Positions 1 through 9,362 of a stretch of 64,000 nt of DNA are shown piece by piece (the stretch's first letter is position 1; each line of letters opens with the position of its first letter). The stretch covers positions 62,001 through 126,000 of the forward strand of contig NZ_CABVHJ010000002.1 of assembly GCF_902497745.1 (NCBI RefSeq). Reading direction: 5' to 3'. The notes under the pieces were generated by a model. The model searched no databases and was not told the DNA's origin. It saw only the letters and a list, made by a program, of their open reading frames with translations. Source of the stretch: Pseudomonas fluorescens (GTDB lineage: Bacteria > Pseudomonadota > Gammaproteobacteria > Pseudomonadales > Pseudomonadaceae). The translations under genes and the position numbers were made by a program.

Positions 1-142
1 GCAATGATCGTTCCCACGCGCAGCAAAGGAATGCCTCAACGGACGCTCCGCGTTCGGCTTTGAAGGGACGCAGAGCGTCCGGGTCTGCATTCCCACGCAG
101 AGCGTGGGAACGATCGACGCGGAGCGTGGGAACGAGCGAAAC
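1..142. repeat. Dispersed hairpin repeats (cacgcagagcgtgg family)
   Basis: This gene-free stretch is made of short palindromes such as CCCACGCAGAGCGTGGG and GGACGCAGAGCGTCC with near-identical partial copies. The same family reappears around 38556-38597. These are typical extragenic palindromic repeats of Pseudomonas; no gene is visible here. Confidence 0.7.
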
Positions 143-367
143 CTAGTCTTCCTCGCGGACCGTCGCGACTTCATCGGCACGGACCTTCACCTTGGCCCCG
201 GAAATATCCTCGAACTCATAGAAGCCGTCCTTGGTTTTGGTTTTCGGCATGTCCTTGGTCAGATACTGGGTACCGTTCTGCAGGGTGACCACCGTCGGCG
301 TCGAGCAACCGGCCAGCGCCAGTGCGGCAACGACGGCGAAAGGGATGCCCAGTGACTTGATTTTCAT
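143..367 (-). CDS. Small YgdI/YgdR-type lipoprotein
   Basis: A 74-residue protein with a signal peptide ending in a lipobox (LALAGC, Cys near residue 21), so it is expected to be lipid-anchored. The mature part, which begins STPTVVTLQNGTQYLTKD, matches the small beta-barrel fold of the YgdI/YgdR (DUF903) family seen in many enterobacterial and pseudomonad lipoproteins. The ATG at 367 is chosen because it places the signal peptide at the N-terminus; a longer open frame upstream has no such logic. It is a single gene between a repeat cluster and the divergent nuclease operon. Its cellular role is unknown. Family call is by pattern recognition. Confidence 0.8.
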   Translation of the reverse strand: MKIKSLGIPFAVVAALALAGCSTPTVVTLQNGTQYLTKDMPKTKTKDGFYEFEDISGAKVKVRADEVATVREED

Positions 368-562
368 ACCCACTTCTAAATCCTCATTCGATGTGATGCC
401 GAGCATTGTCGGCCTTCTAACGCGGTTGGTGCTATCTCCGTGAGAAAAGTTCGATAGCCCGGCGAAAAAATGCCATTGATCATTTTCCGTTTGCACCGGG
501 CAGGGCACAGCTGTTATCTGTACGCATAACCAGTACTCGCTCGCCATGGCCCCAGAATTCCC

Positions 563-2215
563 GTGACTGCCAATCCCCTCGACGACCCGTTCTATTACCT
601 TAACAACTTCCGGCAAGTGCTTGATTGGCTTGAGCTTCGCTATGCCGATGTGATGAGCGAAACGGAACACGCGTTCATCCGCGACTTCAAGGCCTTGCCC
701 CGTGCTTCGCAAGGTTTGCTGGTGCGGATGGTGATGCGCAAGGGTGTGCATTTTCGGGCCGGCAAACTCAATTACGTTGAAATCGGTGACATCGCTGCCG
801 CCGCGCAGCCCTTACTGGAACGTGGCTGGATCGACGAACACGCACCGCTGGCCCTCGCCGAGTTGTTCGACGTGTTGCTCAAGGCCGAGATCCTGCAAGC
901 GTTTGCAGCCTTCATCGAGCAGCCCAAGGGGCGCAAGGACGATTGGCTTGCGCTACTCGCCGAGCAGTTTGCAGACACTCGCAGCCTGCGCGATTGGGCG
1001 CCGCAGCTCGATGACCGGCTGTTCAGCCTGACCCTCATGGACCTGTGCGACCGCTTGCGGCTGATGTTCTTCGGCAATCTGTATCAGGACTGGTCGGAAT
1101 TCGTCCTCGCTGACCTTGGCATCTTCACCTATGAAAAAGTCGAGTTCTGCGCCGACTCGCGGGGCCTGCGCAGCCGCGAAGACGTCGACGCCTGTCTGTT
1201 CCTGCACCACTGCCAAATGCGTTTCGAGGCCGGCGAGCCGCTGCAAACCATTGTCGAGCAGGTGAGTGCGTTGCACTTCGACAACCCGTGGCTACAACGC
1301 CGGCGCGGCAAGGTGTTGTTCCAGATCGGCCAGTATTGCGAGCGCATCAGCGAATTTGCCCTGGCCCTGAGCATTTACCGCGACTGTGCCTATCCTGGCG
1401 CGCGTTTGCGCATGATTCGCGTGCTGGAGCGCAGCGGCGAATACCCATTGGCGCTGGAACTCGCGACGCTGGCGGAACAGGCGCCGGAAAGCGCCGCCGA
1501 ACAGCAAGGCCTGCAACGGATATTGCCACGATTGCGGCGCAAGCTCGGCGGCCCGCCGCTCAAACGCGCGACGGCCAGACCGGTCGAGCGTCTGGACCTG
1601 CAATTGCCGCGTACCGATCCTGCGTTGTCCGTGGAGTTTTACGTGCAGGCGCATCTGCACGATGACGATGGCCCGGTGCATTACGTGGAAAACAGCCTGA
1701 TCAACTCGCTGTTCGGCCTGTTGTGCTGGCCGGCGATCTTCGCGCCGTTGCCCGGGGCGTTCTTTCACCCGTTCCAGCGTGGCCCGGTGGACCTGCTCAA
1801 CGAAGACTTCCAGCAACGCCGCGCCGAGCTGTTTCAGGCGTGCCTGAGCGAACTCGATGACGGTCGCTATGCGGCGACCATTCGCCAGCGCTTCATTGAC
1901 AAGTGGGGTATCCAGTCGCCATTCGTGTTCTGGGGCGCATTGAATGAAACGTTGCTGGAGCAAGCACTGGCCTGTTTGCCTGCCGAACACCTCAAGCACT
2001 GGTTCAGCCGCTTGCTGCTCGACATCAAGGCCAACCGCGCCGGCATGCCCGACCTGATCCAGTTCTGGCCACAGCACAAAACCTACCGAATGATCGAGGT
2101 CAAAGGCCCCGGCGATCGCCTGCAGGACAACCAATTGCGCTGGCTGGAGTTCTGCCACCAGCACCAGATGCCCGTGGCGGTGTGTTACGTGCAATGGGCG
2201 GAGCAGAGCGCTTGA
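563..2215 (+). CDS. FAN1-type structure-specific nuclease (VRR-NUC domain)
   Basis: A 550-residue protein with a GTG start. The C-terminus holds a VRR-NUC nuclease domain with the PD-(D/E)XK residues D497, E512 and K514 (MPDLIQF then IEVKGPGD). The rest is alpha-helical, as in the bacterial FAN1 homologue known from P. aeruginosa, which has a similar length. Family knowledge: FAN1 cuts 5' flap DNA and unhooks interstrand crosslinks. Its stop codon overlaps the TTG start of the following Fe-S helicase (TTGA, 4 nt), so the two are translationally coupled and probably act in the same DNA repair step. Product call is strong; substrate is inferred from the family. Confidence 0.88.
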   Translation: MTANPLDDPFYYLNNFRQVLDWLELRYADVMSETEHAFIRDFKALPRASQGLLVRMVMRKGVHFRAGKLNYVEIGDIAAAAQPLLERGWIDEHAPLALAELFDVLLKAEILQAFAAFIEQPKGRKDDWLALLAEQFADTRSLRDWAPQLDDRLFSLTLMDLCDRLRLMFFGNLYQDWSEFVLADLGIFTYEKVEFCADSRGLRSREDVDACLFLHHCQMRFEAGEPLQTIVEQVSALHFDNPWLQRRRGKVLFQIGQYCERISEFALALSIYRDCAYPGARLRMIRVLERSGEYPLALELATLAEQAPESAAEQQGLQRILPRLRRKLGGPPLKRATARPVERLDLQLPRTDPALSVEFYVQAHLHDDDGPVHYVENSLINSLFGLLCWPAIFAPLPGAFFHPFQRGPVDLLNEDFQQRRAELFQACLSELDDGRYAATIRQRFIDKWGIQSPFVFWGALNETLLEQALACLPAEHLKHWFSRLLLDIKANRAGMPDLIQFWPQHKTYRMIEVKGPGDRLQDNQLRWLEFCHQHQMPVAVCYVQWAEQSA

Positions 2216-4530
2216 GCTACAACATTGCCGTGCGCGCACTGTGTGAGTTCACCGCCAAGACCGGCGACCTCGACCTGCGCTTTACTCCATCACCGACGGC
2301 GCTGGAAGGCATCGCTGGCCACCGCACCGTGGCCTCGCGACGCAGCGAAAAATACCAAAGCGAAGTGGCGCTCGAAGGCGAGTTCCGGCAATTGAAGGTC
2401 AAGGGCAGGGCGGACGGCTACGACCCGGCGCAAACCTGCCTGGAAGAAGTCAAAACCTACCGTGGCGACCTGAGCAAGCAACCGGCCAACCACCGCCAGT
2501 TGCACTGGGCGCAGGCGAAGATCTACGGCTGGTTGATGTGCCGCAAGCTCGAACTGGAACAGATCAATCTGGCGCTGGTGTATTTCGATATCGTCAGCGA
2601 GAAAGAGACGTGTCTGGTCGAGGCTTTCAGCGCCGATAGCCTCAAGGCCTTTTTCGAACAGCAATGCACGCTCTTCCTGCAATGGGCCGAACAGGAAATG
2701 GCCCATCGCGAGGCGCGCAATCTGGCCGCGCAACAACTGGCGTTTCCCCATGCTGACTTTCGTCCGGGCCAGCGGCATTTGGCCGAGTCGGTGTTCAAGG
2801 CTGTCAGCACCGGCCGTTGCCTGATGGCCCAGGCGCCGACCGGCATCGGCAAAACCCTCGGCACGCTGTTCCCGATGCTCAAGGCTCTGGCGCCGCAGCA
2901 ATTGGATAAGGTGTTCTTCCTCACCGCCAAGACACCGGGGCGCAAACTGGCGCTGGATGCCAGTCAGGTGTTGTTCGATCAGTCGCCAGCCTTGCCCTTG
3001 CGGGTGCTGGAAATGGTCGCCCGGGACAAGGCCTGCGAACACCCGGACAAAGCCTGTCACGGCGAGTCCTGCCCGCTGGCCCAAGGTTTTTATGATCGCC
3101 TGCCGGCCGCGCGGGAAGCGGCCAGCCGAATTCGCCTGCTCGATCAAGCCGCCATGCGCGAGGTCGCCGCGCAACACGCGGTGTGCCCGTATTACCTGAG
3201 TCAGGAAATGGCCCGCTGGGTGGACGTGGTGATCGCCGACTACAACTATTACTTCGATTTCAGCGCCATGCTGTTCGGCCTCGCGCAACTCAACCAATGG
3301 AAAGTAGCGGTGCTGGCGGACGAGGCGCACAACCTCGTCGAACGTGGCCGGCAGATGTACAGCGCCAGTCTTGATCAGTTCACTCTGGGCAGCGTGCGCA
3401 AAACCGCGCCCGCCGCGCTGAAAAACACCCTGCAACGGATCAGCCGTGAATGGAACGCCTTGCATGCGCCGCAACTGGCGGCCTATCAGGCGTACGACAA
3501 GGCTCCGGAAAAACTCCTGCAGGCGATCTCGCTGTGTTGCGCGGCCATTGGTGATTACCTCAATGACCACCCGCAAGGTCTCGACAGCGCCTTGCAGAAC
3601 TTCTACTTCGACCTGCTGCAATTCGCCCGGGTGGCGGAGCTGTACGACGAGCATTACCTGTTCGACATCAGCAAGCGCGACCTCGACCGCAAAAAGCCGC
3701 TGTCGCAGTTGTGCCTGCGCAACGTGGTGCCGGCCGCGTTCATCGGCCCGCGCCTGAAAGCGGCGCGCAGCAGCGTTCTGTTCTCGGCAACCCTCAGCCC
3801 GCGCCACTATTACGCCGATTTGCTCGGTACGCCCGCCGACACCGTGTGGATCGACGTCGAATCGCCGTTTTGTGCCGAGCAGTTACAGGTGCAGATCGTC
3901 AGCCGCATCTCGACGCGCTTCAACCATCGTCAGGCCTCGCTGGAGCCGATCGTCGAATTGATCGCGCGACAGTTCAGTGAGCGTCCGGGCAACTATCTGG
4001 CGTTTTTCAGCAGCTTCGATTACCTGCAACAAGTGGCGTCGCTGCTCGCTGAGCGGTACCCGCACATCACCCTGTGGCAGCAATCGCGGGGGATGCTCGA
4101 AGGCGCGCGGCAGGCGTTTCTCGATCAATTCACCGCACACAGCCAGGGCGTCGGCTTCGCCGTGCTGGGCGGTGCGTTCGGCGAAGGCATCGATTTGCCC
4201 GGCGCGCGATTGATCGGCGCGTTCATCGCGACACTGGGGCTGGCGCAGTTCAACCCGGTCAACGAACAACTCAAACTGCGCATGGCGGCCATCTTCGGCG
4301 CCGGTTATGACTACACCTACCTGTACCCCGGCGTGCAGAAAGTGGTGCAGGCCGCCGGGCGGGTCATCCGTACCCGCGAGGATCGTGGCGTGGTGCTGCT
4401 GATTGACGATCGCTTTGCCGAAAGCCGGATCAAACAGCTGCTACCGCGCTGGTGGGCGATCAATCATGAGACGGCCGCTTCCCAATTCGCTGGATTACCG
4501 CATACTTCTGCTCATGACAACGGCTGGTGA
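2212..4530 (+). CDS. Fe-S cluster XPD/DinG-like DNA helicase with N-terminal nuclease-like domain
   Basis: I start this at the TTG at 2212, which has GGAG upstream and overlaps the previous stop; an in-frame ATG at 2194 is the alternative. The product is about 772 residues. N-terminal D68, E79 and K81 (DGYDP, then EVKTYRG with a downstream QLHWAQ) look like a PD-(D/E)XK nuclease site. The helicase part has Walker A APTGIGKT (Lys 214), four cysteines (275, 282, 287, 325) spaced for a 4Fe-4S cluster, and DEAH at 370, followed by the XPD/DinG C-terminal motifs. It is expected to unwind DNA 5' to 3' and to work with the FAN1 nuclease encoded upstream. Confidence 0.9.
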   Translation: MSYNIAVRALCEFTAKTGDLDLRFTPSPTALEGIAGHRTVASRRSEKYQSEVALEGEFRQLKVKGRADGYDPAQTCLEEVKTYRGDLSKQPANHRQLHWAQAKIYGWLMCRKLELEQINLALVYFDIVSEKETCLVEAFSADSLKAFFEQQCTLFLQWAEQEMAHREARNLAAQQLAFPHADFRPGQRHLAESVFKAVSTGRCLMAQAPTGIGKTLGTLFPMLKALAPQQLDKVFFLTAKTPGRKLALDASQVLFDQSPALPLRVLEMVARDKACEHPDKACHGESCPLAQGFYDRLPAAREAASRIRLLDQAAMREVAAQHAVCPYYLSQEMARWVDVVIADYNYYFDFSAMLFGLAQLNQWKVAVLADEAHNLVERGRQMYSASLDQFTLGSVRKTAPAALKNTLQRISREWNALHAPQLAAYQAYDKAPEKLLQAISLCCAAIGDYLNDHPQGLDSALQNFYFDLLQFARVAELYDEHYLFDISKRDLDRKKPLSQLCLRNVVPAAFIGPRLKAARSSVLFSATLSPRHYYADLLGTPADTVWIDVESPFCAEQLQVQIVSRISTRFNHRQASLEPIVELIARQFSERPGNYLAFFSSFDYLQQVASLLAERYPHITLWQQSRGMLEGARQAFLDQFTAHSQGVGFAVLGGAFGEGIDLPGARLIGAFIATLGLAQFNPVNEQLKLRMAAIFGAGYDYTYLYPGVQKVVQAAGRVIRTREDRGVVLLIDDRFAESRIKQLLPRWWAINHETAASQFAGLPHTSAHDNGW

Positions 4531-4535
4531 GTGTG

Positions 4536-6455
4536 ATGAGCGAAAAGAACAAGACCGCGGCGATCGAAGAGATGCGTTTTCGTCTATTGATCGATGCGGT
4601 GGTCGACTATGCGATCTACATGATCGACCCCGACGGCATCATCACCAGTTGGAACTCCGGCGCCAAACGCTTCAAGGGCTATGAAGAAGCGGAAATCCTC
4701 GGCGAACATTTCTCCCGTTTCTATACCGCTGACGATCGCGCCGCCGGTCTGCCGCAACGGGCGCTCGATACGGCGATCCGTGAAGGACGCTTCGAAGGCG
4801 AGGGCTGGCGGGTGCGCAAGGACGGCACCAACTTCTGGTCGCACGTGGTGATCGATCCGATCATCGACCCCAATGGCAAGCTGCTCGGTTTCGCCAAGAT
4901 CACCCGCGATCTGACCGACCGCAAAATGGCCGAGGAAACCCTCAAGCAAAGCGAGCAGCAATTCCGCTTGCTGGTACAGGGTGTCACCGACTATGCGATC
5001 TATATGCTCAGCCCCGAGGGCCGGGTGAGTAACTGGAACCAGGGCGCACAGCGGATCAAAGGCTATTTGCCGGAAGAAATCATCGGTCAGCACTTTTCGA
5101 TTTTCTATACCCCCGAAGACCGCGAACTCGGCGAGCCGCAACGGGCGCTGGAAATCGCCACCCGCGTAGGTCGTTTTGAAAACAAGAGCTGGCGCATGCG
5201 CAAGGACGGCACGCGGTTTCTTGCTCATGTAGTGGTTGATGCGATTCGTGGCGATACCGGCACATTGCTCGGGTTTGCCAAGATCACCCGTGACATCACC
5301 GAAGCCCATCAGGCCCAGCAGGCGCTGGAGAAAACCCGTGAAGCGCTGTTCCAGGCGCAGAAGATGCAGGCTATCGGTCAGCTCAGCGGCGGTATCGCCC
5401 ATGACTTCAATAATCTGCTGACGGTGATTCTCGGCAATCTGGAAATCGTGCAAAAACGCATGGGTGACGATGCGAAAATCAGCCGCTTGCTGGAAAACGC
5501 CACTCAGGGCGCATTGCGCGGCGTGTCGCTGACCCAGCGCATGCTGGCGTTCGCCCGTCGTCAGGAACTGAAGACCGAGTCCGTCGATATCCCGCAACTG
5601 GTGCAGGGCATCACCGGTTTGTTGCGCAGTTCCCTGGGGCCGGGCATCCGCGTCGAAACGCAGTTCCCCGAAGATCTGGAGCCAGTGCTGGCGGACACCA
5701 ATCAGCTGGAACTGGCCTTGCTCAATCTGGCGACCAACGCCCGCGACGCCATGCCCGACGGCGGTACGGTCAGCATCACTGCTGAACCGCAAGTGGTCCT
5801 TGAGCTGGGGCATTCGGATCTTCCGGCAGGGCGCTACGTCTGCCTCAGCGTGATCGACAGCGGGGAGGGCATGGATGCGCACACCCTGGCCTCGGCCAGA
5901 GATCCGTTCTTCACCACCAAAGGCCTGGGCAAGGGCACTGGATTGGGCCTGTCGATGGTCCACGGCTTCATGGAACAACTCGGTGGGCGTTTCGTCCTCA
6001 AAAGCGAAAAAGCTCAGGGCACCACTGCAGAACTGTGGATTCCGATGGCCGGCGAGGGTGCGGTCAGCAAGCCGCTGCAGCCACACGCCGAGCCTGTGGT
6101 GGTGCCACGACTCAGCGTGCTGGTGGTGGATGACGACTCACTGGTATTGACCAGTACCAGTCTGCTGCTCGAAGACCTTGGCCATCGGGTGGTCAGTGCG
6201 ACATCCGGTGCGCAGGCGCTGGCGCTGTTCGATCAGGGCGAAGTCATCGACCTGATGATCACCGACATGGCCATGCCGAAGATGAGCGGCGCGCAACTGG
6301 CCCATGCCGTGCGTGTGCTCAAACCGGATCTGCCGATCATTCTGGCCACTGGTTATGCCGAGCGTCTGGAAGGTTTTGCCGCGCAACTGCCACGGTTGCC
6401 CAAGCCGTTTACGCAGATGAATCTGGTGACGATCATTGCCCAATCGATGAAGTGA
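4536..6455 (+). CDS. Hybrid sensor histidine kinase, PAS-PAS-HisKA-HATPase-REC
   Basis: A soluble protein of about 639 residues with no membrane segment. Two PAS domains (about 12-128 and 138-255) share the HFSRFYT/HFSIFYT motif and PAC segments. The dimerisation box has phospho-acceptor His 289 in AHDFNN, and the ATP-binding domain has NARDAMPDGG, DSGEGM and GTGLGLSM. The C-terminal receiver carries phospho-acceptor Asp 577 in ITDMAMPKMSG. It should sense a cytoplasmic cue and pass phosphate internally; no partner regulator is adjacent. The first start, GTG at 4527, overlaps the helicase stop; ATG 4536 has GGTGAG upstream and is preferred. The signal is unknown. Confidence 0.9.
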   Translation: MSEKNKTAAIEEMRFRLLIDAVVDYAIYMIDPDGIITSWNSGAKRFKGYEEAEILGEHFSRFYTADDRAAGLPQRALDTAIREGRFEGEGWRVRKDGTNFWSHVVIDPIIDPNGKLLGFAKITRDLTDRKMAEETLKQSEQQFRLLVQGVTDYAIYMLSPEGRVSNWNQGAQRIKGYLPEEIIGQHFSIFYTPEDRELGEPQRALEIATRVGRFENKSWRMRKDGTRFLAHVVVDAIRGDTGTLLGFAKITRDITEAHQAQQALEKTREALFQAQKMQAIGQLSGGIAHDFNNLLTVILGNLEIVQKRMGDDAKISRLLENATQGALRGVSLTQRMLAFARRQELKTESVDIPQLVQGITGLLRSSLGPGIRVETQFPEDLEPVLADTNQLELALLNLATNARDAMPDGGTVSITAEPQVVLELGHSDLPAGRYVCLSVIDSGEGMDAHTLASARDPFFTTKGLGKGTGLGLSMVHGFMEQLGGRFVLKSEKAQGTTAELWIPMAGEGAVSKPLQPHAEPVVVPRLSVLVVDDDSLVLTSTSLLLEDLGHRVVSATSGAQALALFDQGEVIDLMITDMAMPKMSGAQLAHAVRVLKPDLPIILATGYAERLEGFAAQLPRLPKPFTQMNLVTIIAQSMK

Positions 6456-6532
6456 GGCACCGGTCAATCGGTCTGAACTTGCGCGCCGAGGGGGGCTTCT
6501 AAACTGTTTCCCCACTCCGGAGCGTGCATCTT

Positions 6533-7069
6533 TTGTCTCGCATACTGACCGAGCCCACGGCTGAAGAAACCCTGACCGAACATGACGCCAAGATGTTCGG
6601 CTCACCCAAGGAACGGCTGGATTTCTATCGGCGGGAGATCCAGTACGAAACCAGCATCCTCGCCAATCGTACCGATGCCTATCTGGCCGCGCAGTCGTTC
6701 CTGGTGATTGCCTTTGCCTCGTGCATGGCCAACCTCAACCCGGAGTGGGGCAAGTTGTTCACGTTGGTGGTGCCGCCGTTTCTGGCGCTGCTCGGGCTGC
6801 TAAGTTCGCTGAATGCCTGGCCGGGGATTCGCGCGGCGTACGACATCATCGATCACTGGCATTTCAAGCAGAGCCACTTGCTGCACAGCGAGCCGCTGAT
6901 GGGCCTGGCGTACGACGAATCGCCGCTGTTCAGTGAGATGGAGTCGAGCCACAAGGGCTATCGCAAGTCGCTGCTGTTTTCGGTGCGCACGCCTTGGATC
7001 TTTGCGACGTTTTGGGTGTTGCTGGGGAGTTATGCGGTGTTTATTCAGGTGACCAATCCGGGGGGATGA
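6533..7069 (+). CDS. Putative inner membrane protein
   Basis: An unrecognised protein of about 178 residues with a hydrophilic N-terminus (EERLDFYRREIQYETSILANRTDAYL-like region) and three hydrophobic segments, two adjacent near residues 50-90 and one near 152-172. It is probably an inner membrane protein with a cytoplasmic N-terminal helix. The GTG at 6524 lies directly against the GGAG at 6519-6522, which is too close to serve it; the TTG at 6533 has proper spacing and is preferred. A strong terminator follows immediately. No enzymatic motif was seen and function is unknown. Confidence 0.65.
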   Translation: MSRILTEPTAEETLTEHDAKMFGSPKERLDFYRREIQYETSILANRTDAYLAAQSFLVIAFASCMANLNPEWGKLFTLVVPPFLALLGLLSSLNAWPGIRAAYDIIDHWHFKQSHLLHSEPLMGLAYDESPLFSEMESSHKGYRKSLLFSVRTPWIFATFWVLLGSYAVFIQVTNPGG

Positions 7070-7082
7070 TTGATCTTCACGT

Positions 7083-7112
7083 AAAAGCCCGGCACATGTA
7101 GCCGGGCTTTTC
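7083..7112 (+). terminator. Rho-independent terminator
   Basis: A perfect stem AAGCCCGGC / GCCGGGCTT with a short loop is followed by a T-rich run, 14 nt after the membrane protein stop. It ends the operon on the + strand. Confidence 0.85.
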
Positions 7113-7139
7113 ATTTTGGCTGGATTTTGTGGTGCACTT

Positions 7140-7484
7140 TAGATCGATCCCCCTCACCCCAGCCCTCTCCCCCAAAGGGGGCGAGGGGGAAGGGAGCAGA
7201 TCTTCGTGCAGTTCAAAATCTGCGTTCGACTTGGTATCTCAGGTCAAAGTCTGCGTTCGCCTCGGTATCTCAGGTCGGCGTATCCCGACCATTCACTCGG
7301 TCAGGTCCCTCTCCCTCTGGGAGAGGGCTAGGGTGAGGGGCTGTCAGGGTTCACTCGGAAGGGAGCCGATCTCTGTCGCGGTCAAAATCTGCGTACGACT
7401 CGGTATCTCAAGTCGGCGTACCTCGACCATTCACCTCGGTCAGTCCCCTCTCCCTCTGGGAGAGGGCTAGGGTGAGGGGCTGCT
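7140..7484. repeat. Repeat cluster with two tandem ~145-bp units
   Basis: This gene-free gap has three copies of a CCCTCTCCC / GGGAGAGGG hairpin (about 7150-7196, 7303-7342, 7444-7482). Between them are repeated phrases such as TCTGCGTTCG and CGGTATCTCA. The last two units share order and spacing (about 142 bp apart), so they arose by duplication. ORFs here are by-products of the repeats. Confidence 0.75.
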
Positions 7485-7489
7485 CTGGC

Positions 7490-7786
7490 TCACTCCACGG
7501 TCTCAAGCTCTCGACGCAGCGCCATCGAGTTCTGCGAAGACATCGGGATCGGCGGGAAATCTTCGTTCAACACGCACAAATGGTCGATGGCATCTTCAAA
7601 CATCAAATCGGCTTTCTTGCGCAGTGCGCGGTAGCGCTCGAACTGTTCGATGTCCAGATCCTTAACGTCAAGCAGCGCATTAGCCGCTCGATTAAGCGTG
7701 TGAGCGTTATCGAACAATTGACGATTGCGTTCCAGAGCCAGTGCTCTGCAAGCCTTGATTTGTGCCGGAGTCGAGCATTCTTTCAT
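7490..7786 (-). CDS. Conserved hypothetical protein
   Basis: A 98-residue protein rich in charged residues and predicted helical (KACRALALERNRQLFDNAHTLNRAANALLDVKDL). It has no signal peptide, membrane segment or known motif. The ATG at 7786 has AAGG at a good distance. A TTG at 7807 with AAAGGA upstream would add seven residues and is also possible. It is a single gene downstream of a repeat cluster. I do not recognise a family; coding character is supported by codon bias and length. Confidence 0.55.
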   Translation of the reverse strand: MKECSTPAQIKACRALALERNRQLFDNAHTLNRAANALLDVKDLDIEQFERYRALRKKADLMFEDAIDHLCVLNEDFPPIPMSSQNSMALRRELETVE

Positions 7787-7973
7787 GACCGTAACCTTAT
7801 TCTTCAAGGATTCCTTTAAAAGGCTTGAAAGCCGCAGTGGAACCGAACCTGCCGGGCCCCGCCTGATGTTTCCGGCGAGGGGTTATGCTTGTGACTGCTG
7901 GCCATTGCGCAGGGATCCATTTTTTTATAGAAAAAAGTTCGATCGATTGCTGGATAAAAATCGCTACCAATAA

Positions 7974-9317
7974 TCAGGATTTTTGTTTCTTATGCTGCTC
8001 ATAGCGAGCGAGGATCGGTTGCGTGCTGATACCGTGAAGCAAAATGCTCAGCGCCACCACTGACAAGGTCAGGTCGGTACACAAGGTGGCCACTGTGTCG
8101 GTCAGCCCATGATTCAAGGCATAAAACAGATAGAACAGGCTACCGATCCCGCGAATGCCGAACCAGCCGATCAACAGCCGTTGCCGCCCCTCCATCAGTG
8201 CACCCCAAGGCATCAGTGCGACGCAGATCGGGCGGATCAGGCAGAACAACACGCCGCCCACCAGCAACGCCCGCCAATCCCAGTGCGCCACCAGCACCAC
8301 GCCAAGCAGGGTCACCAGAAACACCTCCATGGCGCGCTCGACCAGGCTGCCGAACGACAACATGTCGCCCATCATGATCCCGGCAGCAACCTGGCTGCTT
8401 TCCAGTCGTTCGGTGTCGCCGTGCACCGCGTGTTGCGGTTCGACGTTCTGATGCCCGACTACCGGTTGCACCAAATGCTCGGCGGGCGGTTGGCTGGCGC
8501 CGGTGGATTTGACTTCGACCTGACGCAAGCCCAGCCCGGCCGCGAACACCGACAGAAAGCCATAACCGCCAATGGCTTCGGCAACGACGTAGGCCAGGGC
8601 AATCAACGACAACGCCAGATAATCATTGGGGCTGAGCGTGCTGTCGTCATTGTGAATGCGCAGCGACAGGGTCACGCGGCCGATACCACGGCCCATCCAG
8701 TAACCGGTGAGCAAACCGGCAGGCACCGCCCACAAGACGTTACGCAACACCCATCCCTGCCATTCAGCGGCGCTGCCATCGCCGTGCAGTAACAACAGGC
8801 CGAGAATCACAAACGGGAAGGCGATGCCGTCATTTAGCCCAGCTTCACCGGAAAGCCCGAAACGCACACTGTCGACATCCCGCGCATCGTTGACCTGCAC
8901 CAGCGCCGCCAGCACCGGGTCGGTCGGCGCCAGAATTGCGCCGATCAACAACGATGGCCCCCACGGCAAGCGCAGCGCGAAGTGCAGCAGCAGACAAACC
9001 CCGGCGATGGTCAGCACCATCACCGGTCCGGCGAGGCCAAAGGCGATTCGCCAGCGCTTGTCACGCAACGGCAAGCGTAGCTTCAGGCCACAGACGAACA
9101 GGGAAAAGAGCACCGCGACTTCCGTCAGGTGCTCCATCCACAGCGAGGCGTTTTCCAAAGACAGTTTCAGCAGGTCGAGGCCGCTGGGGCCGATGCCGAT
9201 CCCCAGTAACAAACACACGGCCGAGGTGGTAACTGGCATCCAGCGCAGGTACGACGAGGTCAGCGCGAGGGTCAGCAGGACAGCACCGAGCACGGCAACC
9301 CAAACGATAAAACTCAT
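7974..9317 (-). CDS. CPA1-type cation:proton antiporter
   Basis: A 447-residue polytopic membrane protein with about twelve hydrophobic segments. The conserved CPA1/NhaP motifs PTDPVLA (about 130-137) and GEAGLNDG (about 157-164) mark the ion-binding core. It should exchange Na+ or K+ for protons across the inner membrane. A long hydrophilic loop of about 55 residues near 270-325 is larger than in short NhaP proteins. The ATG at 9317 is preceded by GAGGG. It lies just downstream of, and in the same direction as, the Yip1 gene. The ion specificity cannot be read from the sequence. Confidence 0.9.
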   Translation of the reverse strand: MSFIVWVAVLGAVLLTLALTSSYLRWMPVTTSAVCLLLGIGIGPSGLDLLKLSLENASLWMEHLTEVAVLFSLFVCGLKLRLPLRDKRWRIAFGLAGPVMVLTIAGVCLLLHFALRLPWGPSLLIGAILAPTDPVLAALVQVNDARDVDSVRFGLSGEAGLNDGIAFPFVILGLLLLHGDGSAAEWQGWVLRNVLWAVPAGLLTGYWMGRGIGRVTLSLRIHNDDSTLSPNDYLALSLIALAYVVAEAIGGYGFLSVFAAGLGLRQVEVKSTGASQPPAEHLVQPVVGHQNVEPQHAVHGDTERLESSQVAAGIMMGDMLSFGSLVERAMEVFLVTLLGVVLVAHWDWRALLVGGVLFCLIRPICVALMPWGALMEGRQRLLIGWFGIRGIGSLFYLFYALNHGLTDTVATLCTDLTLSVVALSILLHGISTQPILARYEQHKKQKS

Positions 9318-9362
9318 GATCTGCCGCCCTCAAATGGTCGATGTGACGGCAATCGCACCGGG

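Noticed and set aside
2290..3807. 505-codon minus-strand open frame
   Set aside because: Antisense to the Fe-S helicase, no motifs and shadow-like composition.
4584..6086. 500-codon minus-strand open frame
   Set aside because: Antisense to the hybrid histidine kinase, no recognised domain.
7127..7470. ORFs of 69 and 113 codons in the repeat gap
   Set aside because: They consist of tandem repeat sequence and lack ribosome binding sites.
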